Shown one piece after another: positions 24,766 to 32,105 of a DNA stretch of 38,890 nt. Source of the DNA: Flammeovirgaceae bacterium UBA5585. GTDB taxonomy: Bacteria > Bacteroidota > Bacteroidia > Cytophagales > Cyclobacteriaceae. The position numbers were made by a program, and so were the translations under genes. Under the pieces are notes generated by a model. The model was not told the origin of the DNA. It ran no database searches and saw only the letters and a list, made by a program, of their open reading frames with translations. Every line of letters starts with the position of its first letter. Positions within the stretch are counted from its first letter, which is position 1. Location of the stretch: NCBI GenBank assembly GCA_002425185.1, contig DILT01000009.1:1-38890 (forward strand), written 5' to 3'.

Positions 24766-26409
24766 ATGCATAAGAGAATATGGATAATGCTCATTGTTTT
24801 GTTGAGCATTTCAGCTAAAAACCTGTACGCTCTACAGGGTGCCGAAACCCTTCAGGATAGTACAAAAGCGCCAAAAAACTGGTTTTTGCTCGACCCGGAA
24901 ACTGACCGCGTTCAGGGTGTAAGTGCCGAACGGGTATACACCACCCTCTTAAAAGGCAAACCCTCACGCACTGTGGTGGTGGCCGTTATCGATTCAGGCG
25001 TGGATATTTTCCATGAAGACCTCAAGGATGTTATCTGGGTAAACAAAGGCGAAATACCAGACAACGGTATTGATGACGATAAAAACGGATATGTGGATGA
25101 CGTGTATGGATGGAATTTCATTGGAGGAAAAGATGGAAACGTAAACGAAGACACCTACGAACTCACCCGCGAATACGTGCGCCTTAAGGCAAAGTTTGAA
25201 AACGTAGAAGAGAAAAAAGTACCCAAGAAAAGCCAGGCCGACTATGCCTACTATAAAGACCTGAAAGGCAAATTTGAAAAGCGCAGCCAGGAGGCCAACC
25301 AGATGTACACCCAGTACAATACCATTTACACGAACATCAACTTCGGTAACGATACGCTGAAAAGTATACTGAACATTAAGAAAATAACACCCTCGGCCAT
25401 TGATACCCTTAAGCCTTCAAATCCCGTAGTGGCCTTTTCGAAAAATGCTGTTTCCATCATTTTCCAGAATTTCGGACCGGATGCCGATGTCGATGAAGTG
25501 CTGGAAGATTTAAAGGGAGCTGTTGACTACTACAGAGTGCAGGCTTTATTCGGTTATAATACGGAGTTTGATTCACGTACCATTGTGGGTGACAACTATG
25601 CCGACTTGTATGAAAAAAGCTATGGTAACAACGATGTGAAAGGACCTGATGCCGAACACGGTACGCACGTTGCCGGCATTATTGCTGCTAACCGGAAAAA
25701 CGATTTGGGCATAAAAGGTATTGCCGATAATGTAAAAATTATGGTGATCCGTGCAGTACCCAATGGTGACGAGCGTGATAAAGATGTAGCCAACGCCATT
25801 CGCTATGCTGTTGATAATGGCGCGAATATTATTAACATGAGTTTTGGAAAGTCATATTCACCTCAAAAAGAAGCGGTGGATAAGGCCGTGAAATATGCTG
25901 AATCAAAAGGTGTTTTGCTGGTACATGCTGCCGGTAATGACGGTGATGACATTGACGTAAAGAAAAATTTCCCTTCTCGATATTATAACGATGGTAAGGA
26001 AGCTAAAAACTGGATTGAGGTTGGCGCATCATCCTGGGGTGCAGATGAAAACTTTGTAGCTTCATTCTCCAACTACGGAAAAAAATCGGTGGACTTGTTC
26101 TCTCCAGGTGTTGAAATCTACTCAACCATACCGGAAAATGGTTACAAAAACAACCAGGGTACCAGTATGGCCAGCCCTGCAGCAGCCGGTGTTGCAGCCA
26201 TTATCATGTCATACTTTCCTGATCTAACAGCCAACCAGGTGAAAGAGATTCTATCACAATCCACACGCAAGTTCGATGGGCTTAAGGTGATTACACCCGG
26301 TGGTAAAGAAGCGGTTGACTTTAATAAACTGAGTCGCTCAGGCGGATTGGTAAATGCCTATGAGGCAGTGAAGTTGGCCATGACTATGAGTAAGACTTTC
26401 GATAAATAA
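24766..26409 (+). CDS. Exported subtilisin-like (S8) serine protease
   Basis: 547 residues from the ATG at 24766, which gives a proper signal peptide (MHKRIWIMLIVLLSISAKNLYA). The open frame continues 60 codons upstream, but that part is not protein-like. The catalytic triad is complete: D76 in VVVAVIDSGVD, H298 in EHGTHVAGIIA, S467 in GTSMASPAAAGVAA, with the oxyanion-hole Asn in VHAAGND. A charged insertion of about 200 residues separates Asp and His, a feature of many Bacteroidota S8 peptidases. There is no T9SS sorting domain at the C-terminus, so a periplasmic location is likely. A strong terminator follows. Confidence 0.93.
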   Translation: MHKRIWIMLIVLLSISAKNLYALQGAETLQDSTKAPKNWFLLDPETDRVQGVSAERVYTTLLKGKPSRTVVVAVIDSGVDIFHEDLKDVIWVNKGEIPDNGIDDDKNGYVDDVYGWNFIGGKDGNVNEDTYELTREYVRLKAKFENVEEKKVPKKSQADYAYYKDLKGKFEKRSQEANQMYTQYNTIYTNINFGNDTLKSILNIKKITPSAIDTLKPSNPVVAFSKNAVSIIFQNFGPDADVDEVLEDLKGAVDYYRVQALFGYNTEFDSRTIVGDNYADLYEKSYGNNDVKGPDAEHGTHVAGIIAANRKNDLGIKGIADNVKIMVIRAVPNGDERDKDVANAIRYAVDNGANIINMSFGKSYSPQKEAVDKAVKYAESKGVLLVHAAGNDGDDIDVKKNFPSRYYNDGKEAKNWIEVGASSWGADENFVASFSNYGKKSVDLFSPGVEIYSTIPENGYKNNQGTSMASPAAAGVAAIIMSYFPDLTANQVKEILSQSTRKFDGLKVITPGGKEAVDFNKLSRSGGLVNAYEAVKLAMTMSKTFDK

Positions 26410-26430
26410 TTTGCGAAATTGCTACTAACT

Positions 26431-26462
26431 AAAAAGCCCGGACCATTACGTTCGGGCTTTTT
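26431..26462. terminator. Intrinsic terminator after the S8 protease
   Basis: Hairpin with arms AAAAAGCCCG (26431-26440) and CGGGCTTTTT (26453-26462), 12-base loop, A-run before and T-run after, so it can act in both directions. It separates the protease from the convergent persulfide dioxygenase gene. Confidence 0.9.
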
Positions 26463-26467
26463 GCTTT

Positions 26468-26516
26468 GATGTCTTTGTGGTTAAAATATGTGTCTCCTTT
26501 TGCCACTAAAACACAA
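26468..26516. repeat. Dispersed intergenic repeat (copy 2)
   Basis: Contains GTCTTTGTGGTTAAAAT and, at 26503-26516, CCACTAAAACACAA, the inverse of the 14-mer at 13924-13937. A degenerate imperfect palindrome of a kind common between genes in this phylum. Confidence 0.45.
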
Positions 26517-26527
26517 AACCATTAAAA

Positions 26528-27931
26528 TTATTCGGTTACAACCGGATTTCCCTTATTGATCCACTCGCTCATTCCACCACTGTAATTCTTAATGTTTTTA
26601 TATCCGTTACGCGCAAGTATAGAGTAACCAATAGATGAGCGATCACCAGCCTGACAGAAAACAACCACCTGCTGATCTTTTTTAACTTTATCCAGGTTTT
26701 TCTCCAGCGTACCAACAAATACGTGATCAGCTCCTTTAATATGTCCCGACTTATATTCAGCCTCACCACGCAAGTCAACATACTGTGTGTGGTTTGACTG
26801 CATGATCTGCTTAAGCTCAGGCTCAGAAATTATGTTTGCTTTTTCAAGTTTGTTTCCTAAGTCTTCCCAAACCTTTACATTCTCAACATATCCGTAAATA
26901 TTATCCAGGCCAATGCGCATTAATTTTCGGGTAAGGTCCTCCAACTTACTTTCCTCTGCTAGTAAAATGAATGGCTCATCGTAATTTAAAATCCAGCCGC
27001 ACCACGTTGCAAAAGAATTGTTTCCCTGAATATTATAGGTACCCGGAATAAATCCTTCAGCAAACTCAGTTTTTAAACGTGTGTCAATAACCTTTACGCC
27101 TTTATCGAACGATGCTTTAAATTCAGCAGCACTCAGTTTTTTCAGTTTTGGAACTTCTGTAAGCAGCGGGCGATCAACTTTGTTAAGTTTTTTCATCATG
27201 GCAAAATACTTTGGCGGTTCGGGTTGATCCTCCAGCAAGTATTTCACAAATCCATTTTCATCTTTTTGATATTGGAAGGCCCAGTTACGTATTTTTTCAT
27301 ACCCCACGGTTGAACTGGGTACCGCACCTAATGCCTTGCCACATGCTGAACCGGCACCATGGCCGGGCCACACCTGAATGTAATCAGGTAAGGCATTAAA
27401 ACGCTGAACCGATTTGTACATTTCCTTTGCTCCGGCTTCTTTTGTCCCCACAACACCTGCAGCTTTCTCCAACAAGTCTGGTCGACCTACATCACCTACA
27501 AACACAAAGTCGCCAGTGAATAACATTACCGGTTCAGGGCTTGCAGGTGTATCGGTAAGCAAGAAGCTTATACTTTCAGGTGTATGTCCGGGTGTGTGCA
27601 GCACATCGAACTTTAAATTACCCACCATAAAAGAATCACCATCTTTCAAGCCATTGTGCGGAAATTCGTATAGCCAACCTTCTCCGCCCTCATCAGATAA
27701 ATATAATTGTGCTCCTGTTAAGGCCGCAAGCTCGCGCGATCCGGAAAGGAAATCAGCATGGATGTGCGTTTCAGCTATGTGGGTAATTTTCATTTTGTTT
27801 TGAGCGGCAATTTCCAGGTAGATGTCCACATCGCGTTTGGGATCGATTACCATGGCTACACCGGCTTTCTGGCAACCAATAAAATAACTGGCTTGTGCCA
27901 GGCTTTTGTCGTAAACGTGTTGAAAATACAT
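26528..27931 (-). CDS. Persulfide dioxygenase-like MBL protein fused to two rhodanese domains
   Basis: A 467-residue cytoplasmic protein. The N-terminal metallo-beta-lactamase domain (1-245) has THIHADFLSG (H56, H58, D60), HTPGHTPES (H116) and GDFVFVGDVGRPDL (D141), the ETHE1-like set that binds one iron and oxidises low-molecular-weight persulfides to sulfite. Two rhodanese domains follow. The first (about 270-360) lacks a normal active-site loop. The second (about 370-467) has VVFCQAGDRSS with C426, able to carry sulfane sulfur. The product sulfite would need export or further oxidation, which fits the TauE gene in the same island. A TTAATTTG box (27953-27960) precedes the ATG, with a weak operator-like site upstream. 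Confidence 0.9.
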   Translation of the reverse strand: MYFQHVYDKSLAQASYFIGCQKAGVAMVIDPKRDVDIYLEIAAQNKMKITHIAETHIHADFLSGSRELAALTGAQLYLSDEGGEGWLYEFPHNGLKDGDSFMVGNLKFDVLHTPGHTPESISFLLTDTPASPEPVMLFTGDFVFVGDVGRPDLLEKAAGVVGTKEAGAKEMYKSVQRFNALPDYIQVWPGHGAGSACGKALGAVPSSTVGYEKIRNWAFQYQKDENGFVKYLLEDQPEPPKYFAMMKKLNKVDRPLLTEVPKLKKLSAAEFKASFDKGVKVIDTRLKTEFAEGFIPGTYNIQGNNSFATWCGWILNYDEPFILLAEESKLEDLTRKLMRIGLDNIYGYVENVKVWEDLGNKLEKANIISEPELKQIMQSNHTQYVDLRGEAEYKSGHIKGADHVFVGTLEKNLDKVKKDQQVVVFCQAGDRSSIGYSILARNGYKNIKNYSGGMSEWINKGNPVVTE

Positions 27932-28036
27932 ATCGCTATAAGTTAGTAGTTACAAATTAAACGTGTTGTGTAGATCAGCGAGGAACAAAGGTACAGTATC
28001 TGAATCATTTGGAGATACAAATACGCCTGACCAACA

Positions 28037-28360
28037 TCAGCTCACCACTGATTCAGTCGAAAACTGGTCAATTACCCGTTCCAGCTGGCTTGCATTAAGC
28101 ACGCCCGATTGACGCCAAAGTACCTGTCCGTTTCTGAAAAGCATAAGTGTTGGAACGCCCTGAATACGATAGGCACTTGCAAGCAGTGGATTTTTGTCAA
28201 CGTCAATTTTAATGATCGAGGCTTTACCTTCAACCTTTGCCGAAAGTTCCTGGAGTATGGGCTGCATCATTTTACAGGGGCCGCACCAGGTGGCAAAAAA
28301 ATCAACTAAAACAGGCCTATCACCGCTTATAAGTTCTTTAAATGTTTTCTTTTTTTCCAT
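28037..28360 (-). CDS. trxA: Thioredoxin
   Basis: A 107-residue cytoplasmic thioredoxin from the ATG at 28360 (an upstream TTG at 28372 adds four residues). It has the classical active site FFATWCGPCK (C26, C29), the cis-proline loop GVPTLMLF, and the standard thioredoxin length without signal peptide. It should reduce disulfides and persulfides using thioredoxin reductase encoded elsewhere. It lies between the persulfide dioxygenase and SoxB-like genes and has a full copy of the island operator plus a TAGTTTTG box. That suggests it serves sulfur metabolism here rather than being the general thioredoxin. Confidence 0.93.
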   Translation of the reverse strand: MEKKKTFKELISGDRPVLVDFFATWCGPCKMMQPILQELSAKVEGKASIIKIDVDKNPLLASAYRIQGVPTLMLFRNGQVLWRQSGVLNASQLERVIDQFSTESVVS

Positions 28361-28379
28361 AAAGCGTTTCAATCTGATA

Positions 28380-28423
28380 CAAAACTACACTGGAAAAAAA
28401 ATAGTTTCTGTGATTTTGGTTAC
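28380..28423 (-). promoter_or_regulatory. Sulfur-regulon operator and -7 box of trxA
   Basis: The minus strand reads GTAACCAAAATCAC (28423-28410), then 22 bases, then TAGTTTTG (28387-28380), a perfect TAnnTTTG box, 19 bases before the ATG. In Crp style the site is TGTAA-N6-TCACA. The same layout recurs at 32001, 35761 and 36640. Confidence 0.7.
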
Positions 28424-28435
28424 ACTACCTTAAAC

Positions 28436-28510
28436 CTCACCCCGTCCCTGCCTACCGGCAGGCAGGGACGTCCCTCGGACACCCCTCTCCTGCAGGAGAG
28501 GGGAGTGGGT
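28436..28510. repeat. Double-hairpin intergenic repeat
   Basis: Two adjacent palindromes. GTCCCTGCCT (28444-28453) pairs with AGGCAGGGAC (28460-28469). A perfect 22-base palindrome lies at 28482-28503, with arms CCCCTCTCCTG and CAGGAGAGGGG. The 14-mer CCGGCAGGCAGGGA is shared with 31057-31070. It resembles GC-rich dispersed repeats of Bacteroidota and may also stop leftward transcription. Confidence 0.6.
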
Positions 28511-28537
28511 AACGTGTTTAAAAATTTAAGGTGGGTA

Positions 28538-29149
28538 CTAAAGAAATAAATACCGTATAAAGCCGATAATACCGAGACACAACAACACCAGGCCTGGGAT
28601 CATTCGTATCAGCCGATTGTCTCTGAAGGAAGAAGCTATGCGGTGTGCCAAAAATATAAGTAACGAAAGTAACGCAAAAGCACCTACCGAAGTACCCAGC
28701 ACATAACTGTGTAATCGCCATCCGGTACTGAGGTCAATCCAGCCCTGGTATTTCAAATAAGCCGTAAGAGCTATCCAGAAAGGAACAGCTTGTGGATTAA
28801 GAATGCTTAAAATAATTCCCCTTCGAAAACCGCTTTCCTGTAGTTTAACGGAAATGGCCGTTGGTTTTCGAACGGTCCACAGGCTAACCACCCCAATAAC
28901 CGTCATGATAATAGCACCCCATAACTGCAAGTTTTGCAACACCACAGGCGAGGAGGTGATGAGTTGTTCAAACTCAACGGCAATCCACGCATAGGGATAT
29001 TCAACGATGGCCACGGCTAAAGCAAAACGCAAAGCTGTTTTAATGCGATGCTCCAGGCCCATTTGAAGCACCATTAAATTAAGGGTGCCCGGAGGAATAG
29101 AACCCAGAAAGCTAAATACGAAACCGACAATAAAAACCTGTACGATCAA
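28538..29149 (-). CDS. LysE/RhtB-family exporter
   Basis: A 203-residue inner-membrane protein with about six helices. The N-terminus (VGFVFSFLGSIPPGTLNLMVLQMGLEH) carries the family GS-PPG-N pattern, and NPQAVPFWIALTAYLKY matches the conserved NP...FW segment. Members export amino acids or related small solutes; the substrate is not known here. No ATG exists before residue 26 and a stop lies three codons upstream of the TTG at 29149, so TTG is almost certainly the start. It sits 26 bases after the SoxB-like gene on the same strand and may share its transcript; an export role for a sulfur compound would be speculation. Confidence 0.85.
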   Translation of the reverse strand: MIVQVFIVGFVFSFLGSIPPGTLNLMVLQMGLEHRIKTALRFALAVAIVEYPYAWIAVEFEQLITSSPVVLQNLQLWGAIIMTVIGVVSLWTVRKPTAISVKLQESGFRRGIILSILNPQAVPFWIALTAYLKYQGWIDLSTGWRLHSYVLGTSVGAFALLSLLIFLAHRIASSFRDNRLIRMIPGLVLLCLGIIGFIRYLFL

Positions 29150-29175
29150 GATACTAAAATGTTAAGATTACATGA

Positions 29176-30981
29176 TTAACGGAATTCATAGCCGAACCCC
29201 ATCAGTTGGGTGAGTAATGTATTGGGCGCATCGGTTGCGGTGGCACGACCTTCAAGCGTTGGTGCGATGGGTGAATGTTTTGCCAGGTACTCTTCAATAA
29301 CTTTATGCAACGTAGCGCCTAATTTTTTTGGTTCCGCCACGTTTTCAACACGGCAAATAGTTGTATCCGGATCGCCTTCCCGCTCGCAGGCAACAAAAGA
29401 GTAACTCCTGTTCATATCCAAAGTTTTTCCTTTAACCTTTATCCAGTTTACACGCTTGCCGTGTTCATTACCGATGGTAAAGTTCACTTCCATTCCTTTA
29501 AAACGAACTACCCATCCGCCAAAACGTTTGGCCGGGTCTTTTGCGAAAGCGTTGTGCAATTCCTTTTCCATCCAATCCCACAGTTGCTTGCCGGTTATAG
29601 TGCCCAGTTTAGCTTCGCTGTCTACCGGCAACATGCTCCATAAATAATCTTCTGTGATTTCTGCTACTCCGGTTTTTGGATCGGGCACTAATGGCGGGCA
29701 AAACCGAAAACCATTACTTAGCGCAATATCCGGTTTAAACTTCCACATAATAGCATCGGTAATAAAATTATCCATGGGCGTTTCAATTACATAGTAGCGC
29801 ACCAGGGGTGTTTTTGTTTTACCGATTACACGATCCAGGCGGGCACGATAAGGTTCACGCGCTTTTTCAACCAATGCCTTCATTTCCTCATCTTCTTTGT
29901 ACCGATCCGGATCAACATCCAGCAAGTGATACGCTTGATCTTTAATCACACCATCTTCAATGGCAATATCCAGGCGGGCCACAAATGAACCGAAGGCACC
30001 CGGTTCAGTAACCTTCGCGTACTTTCCGCTTATGGGTTCACGCACACGTTCGTGCGTATCCGCTCCGAGTATATAATCAACACCTTTAATAGGAGGCATA
30101 TCGGCCAACCCAATTTGTTGGGCAAGCCCCATGTGAGTTAACAACATCACTAAATGACAACCTTCGTATTCTTTTAAAATCTTAACATATTTCGCAACAT
30201 TTTCTTGGGGATGGGTAAATTGAATACCCTCACTGTATGCGGGCGATTGACGCTTGGGTGTGAGCGGATCATTGTACCCGATAAAACCAATTTTGATTCC
30301 TCCGATATGTTTCACATAGTAAGGCGGAAAAATCAAATCACCGTTAAAATCATCATGCGTGTTATGAAACATGTTGGCGCATACCTTTGGGCAGGTATAG
30401 GCAAACATATCTTTCATCATCATTTCTTTGCCGTAAACCACTTCCCAGTTTCCCGGAAGCATCAGATCATAACCGATAGTATTCATTAACGGCACGATAG
30501 CCTGCCCTTCCGTGAGGGCTGCTACACCGCCACCCTGAAAACAATCACCACCATCAATTAAAAAAGTATTAGCCGGATTTTCCTTACGCAACGAATCGAT
30601 CATGGATTTCAGTGTAGCGTATCCGCCCCGTTTCTTGTAAACCGGTTTCCCATTCTCAATAAAGAATTCATCATGGGTAAGCAACTGAGCATGAATATCG
30701 GCTGTGTGCAAAAGCGTGACTACTGAAGTTTTACCGGTTTTAACCGATTTATTACTAAAAATTTCGCTGTGCCTTGCGCCACCCTCACCGTCATTCATGG
30801 CCGATGCTGCCAAAGGAGAAATTAAGCCACCCCCAACACCCAGGGCCAAGCCCAGTCCACTGGCTTTTTTAAGAAATTCACGCCTGCTGGCCTCAGAAAT
30901 TTGCACATGAAGCTTTTTCTCTCTTTCGGATACCGCTTCTGTTTGGCAAGAATAGCACGTACAATCACTCCAATGATCCAT
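29176..30981 (-). CDS. Tat-exported SoxB-like metallohydrolase (5'-nucleotidase family)
   Basis: A 601-residue protein. A twin-arginine signal (ASRREFLKKASGLGLALGVGGG, RR at 33-34) directs folded export. The metallophosphoesterase domain shows LLHTADIHAQL (D95, H97), DGGDCFQGGG (D146), LPGNWEVVYG (178-187), LLTHMG and GADTHERV. A C-terminal 5'-nucleotidase domain follows (NFITDAIMWKFKPDIALSNGFR). The usual GNHEFD is GNWEVVYG here, resembling the GHWEFTYG of SoxB thiosulfohydrolase rather than UshA. SoxB normally needs SoxYZ as carrier, absent here, so the substrate may differ. An odd C-x-C-x2-C cluster (C7, C9, C12) precedes the Tat signal. Nucleotidase activity remains an alternative. Confidence 0.85.
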   Translation of the reverse strand: MDHWSDCTCYSCQTEAVSEREKKLHVQISEASRREFLKKASGLGLALGVGGGLISPLAASAMNDGEGGARHSEIFSNKSVKTGKTSVVTLLHTADIHAQLLTHDEFFIENGKPVYKKRGGYATLKSMIDSLRKENPANTFLIDGGDCFQGGGVAALTEGQAIVPLMNTIGYDLMLPGNWEVVYGKEMMMKDMFAYTCPKVCANMFHNTHDDFNGDLIFPPYYVKHIGGIKIGFIGYNDPLTPKRQSPAYSEGIQFTHPQENVAKYVKILKEYEGCHLVMLLTHMGLAQQIGLADMPPIKGVDYILGADTHERVREPISGKYAKVTEPGAFGSFVARLDIAIEDGVIKDQAYHLLDVDPDRYKEDEEMKALVEKAREPYRARLDRVIGKTKTPLVRYYVIETPMDNFITDAIMWKFKPDIALSNGFRFCPPLVPDPKTGVAEITEDYLWSMLPVDSEAKLGTITGKQLWDWMEKELHNAFAKDPAKRFGGWVVRFKGMEVNFTIGNEHGKRVNWIKVKGKTLDMNRSYSFVACEREGDPDTTICRVENVAEPKKLGATLHKVIEEYLAKHSPIAPTLEGRATATDAPNTLLTQLMGFGYEFR

Positions 30982-31036
30982 AGTGAATTTTTAAGAATTG
31001 AATAGTATTTGAAGCCATCTAAAAAAATAGAAGGTA

Positions 31037-31135
31037 CGTCATTGGGAGGGAGCCTGCCGGCAGGCAGGGAACAACCGAAGCAATCTCTTGCTTAAGAGCA
31101 AAAATATAGATTGCTTCACTTCGCTCGCAATGACG
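31037..31135. repeat. Imperfect long inverted repeat between SoxB-like and rhodanese genes
   Basis: Outer arms CGTCATTG (31037-31044) and CAATGACG (31128-31135); inner arms GAAGCAATCT (31077-31086) and AGATTGCTTC (31108-31117); embedded palindrome CCTGCCGGCAGG (31053-31064). This is the CGTCATTGcGAGG...GAAGCAATCTC type of dispersed repeat often seen in Bacteroidota intergenic DNA. The 14-mer CCGGCAGGCAGGGA is shared with 28455-28468. Confidence 0.7.
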
Positions 31136-31165
31136 GTAATATTTTTGAGATGGTCTGCAACAAAA

Positions 31166-31570
31166 TTAACGCTCAACAGGCTTACGGGCAGCCGTCCATG
31201 CGTTGAAACCGCCCTGCAAATCGTAAACTTCTTTAAACCCAAGTTGTGTAAGTATGCTTGAAGCCTTGCCACTACGAACACCACCGGCACAATAAACGAA
31301 TACAGGTTTTGTTTTATCCAGTTGATTCACCTGGTTTTTAAAGTCACTGCTGTAATAATCAATCATAGTTGCCTTTGCCAAATGACCGTCTTTAAATTCG
31401 TCTGCAGTCCGGACATCCAGCACAATCTTATCCGCAGTTGAAGCCAGTTTCTTTTCAAAATTATCAGCGGAAAGTTTTTGCACACCGCTTTGCCCCTGAC
31501 AACTTAATGTCAAGGCAATAACAGGCAGTAAAAAAAGTATGCTTAAAATTTTCATTGTTGTAGTTTTCAT
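31166..31570 (-). CDS. Rhodanese-domain lipoprotein
   Basis: 134 residues from the ATG at 31570, which overlaps the dsrE stop by one base (TAATG); a second ATG at 31555 is possible. A lipoprotein signal ends IALTLSC (C24), so the protein should be anchored in the periplasm. The single rhodanese domain has VLDVRTADEFKDGHLAKA and the active-site loop VYCAGGVRSG (C94), then LGFKEVYDLQGGFNAW. It can carry or transfer sulfane sulfur. Translational coupling to the exported DsrE protein suggests the two act together as a periplasmic sulfur relay. Confidence 0.92.
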   Translation of the reverse strand: MKTTTMKILSILFLLPVIALTLSCQGQSGVQKLSADNFEKKLASTADKIVLDVRTADEFKDGHLAKATMIDYYSSDFKNQVNQLDKTKPVFVYCAGGVRSGKASSILTQLGFKEVYDLQGGFNAWTAARKPVER

Positions 31571-31977
31571 TAAAATCCAAGTTTTACATAAATCCAATTA
31601 TCCTGTTGCTTCTTAACAATATCCACCAAAGCATAGGGTACGGTTTTCGCATAGGGCACCAAATCGCCTTTTGTTAAGTTTCGTTGCTTCATGGTAAACT
31701 CACATCCAATAAAGGATACATTGCTCAATTTCATCTTATCCAACCGGTTAATGTATGTTGACTTTGTGTTCAGCATAAAGTCCATACCCGGCCCGTGACA
31801 CACCACGGCAATCTCGGCATCAGGAATTTCTTTTTTCAGATTACTGATCTGATTGACAATAGATCGGTGTACCAGTGTATCGCTGGATTGCAGATGCATA
31901 ACCACGCGTGCCGGTTGCTGGGCTAAACCCGCAATAACCGGGCTTAGTAGTAACAGAATTAGTACGAAACGCTTCAT
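31570..31977 (-). CDS. Exported DsrE-family protein
   Basis: A 135-residue protein with a signal peptide (MKRFVLILLLLSPVIAGLAQ). The mature part has the DsrE/DsrF fold pattern: ARVVMHLQSSDTLVHRSIVNQISNLKKE, AEIAVVCHGPGMDFML (C60), and LSNVSFIGCEFTMKQRNL (C92), where C92 sits at the position of the conserved cysteine of the family. DsrE-type proteins bind or hand over persulfidic sulfur; most known ones are cytoplasmic, so export is notable. The gene has a perfect operator copy 53 bases upstream and is coupled to the rhodanese lipoprotein gene. Confidence 0.87.
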   Translation of the reverse strand: MKRFVLILLLLSPVIAGLAQQPARVVMHLQSSDTLVHRSIVNQISNLKKEIPDAEIAVVCHGPGMDFMLNTKSTYINRLDKMKLSNVSFIGCEFTMKQRNLTKGDLVPYAKTVPYALVDIVKKQQDNWIYVKLGF

Positions 31978-32000
31978 GATTTTGACTGTCTTTTAAAGAG

Positions 32001-32044
32001 TAAAATTCATTAAATTTTAATTCTTACAATGTAACGAAAGTTAC
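32001..32044 (-). promoter_or_regulatory. Sulfur-regulon operator upstream of dsrE-like gene
   Basis: The 14-mer GTAACGAAAGTTAC (32031-32044) is an almost perfect inverted repeat (GTAAC/GTTAC with 4-base spacer). At the position of the -7 boxes of the sister sites (22 bases away) the minus strand has GAATTTTA (32008-32001), a weak match. It sits 53 bases before the ATG. Confidence 0.65.
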
Positions 32045-32105
32045 CGTTGATTTACATGGATATGTTCAGAATGATCAGACTCCATTGCGTAAATCAATAG
32101 TACAT

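Noticed and set aside
31163..31290. 83-residue minus-strand frame (31039-31290) overlapping the rhodanese end
   Set aside because: It is an out-of-frame reading of the rhodanese gene that continues into the intergenic repeat.
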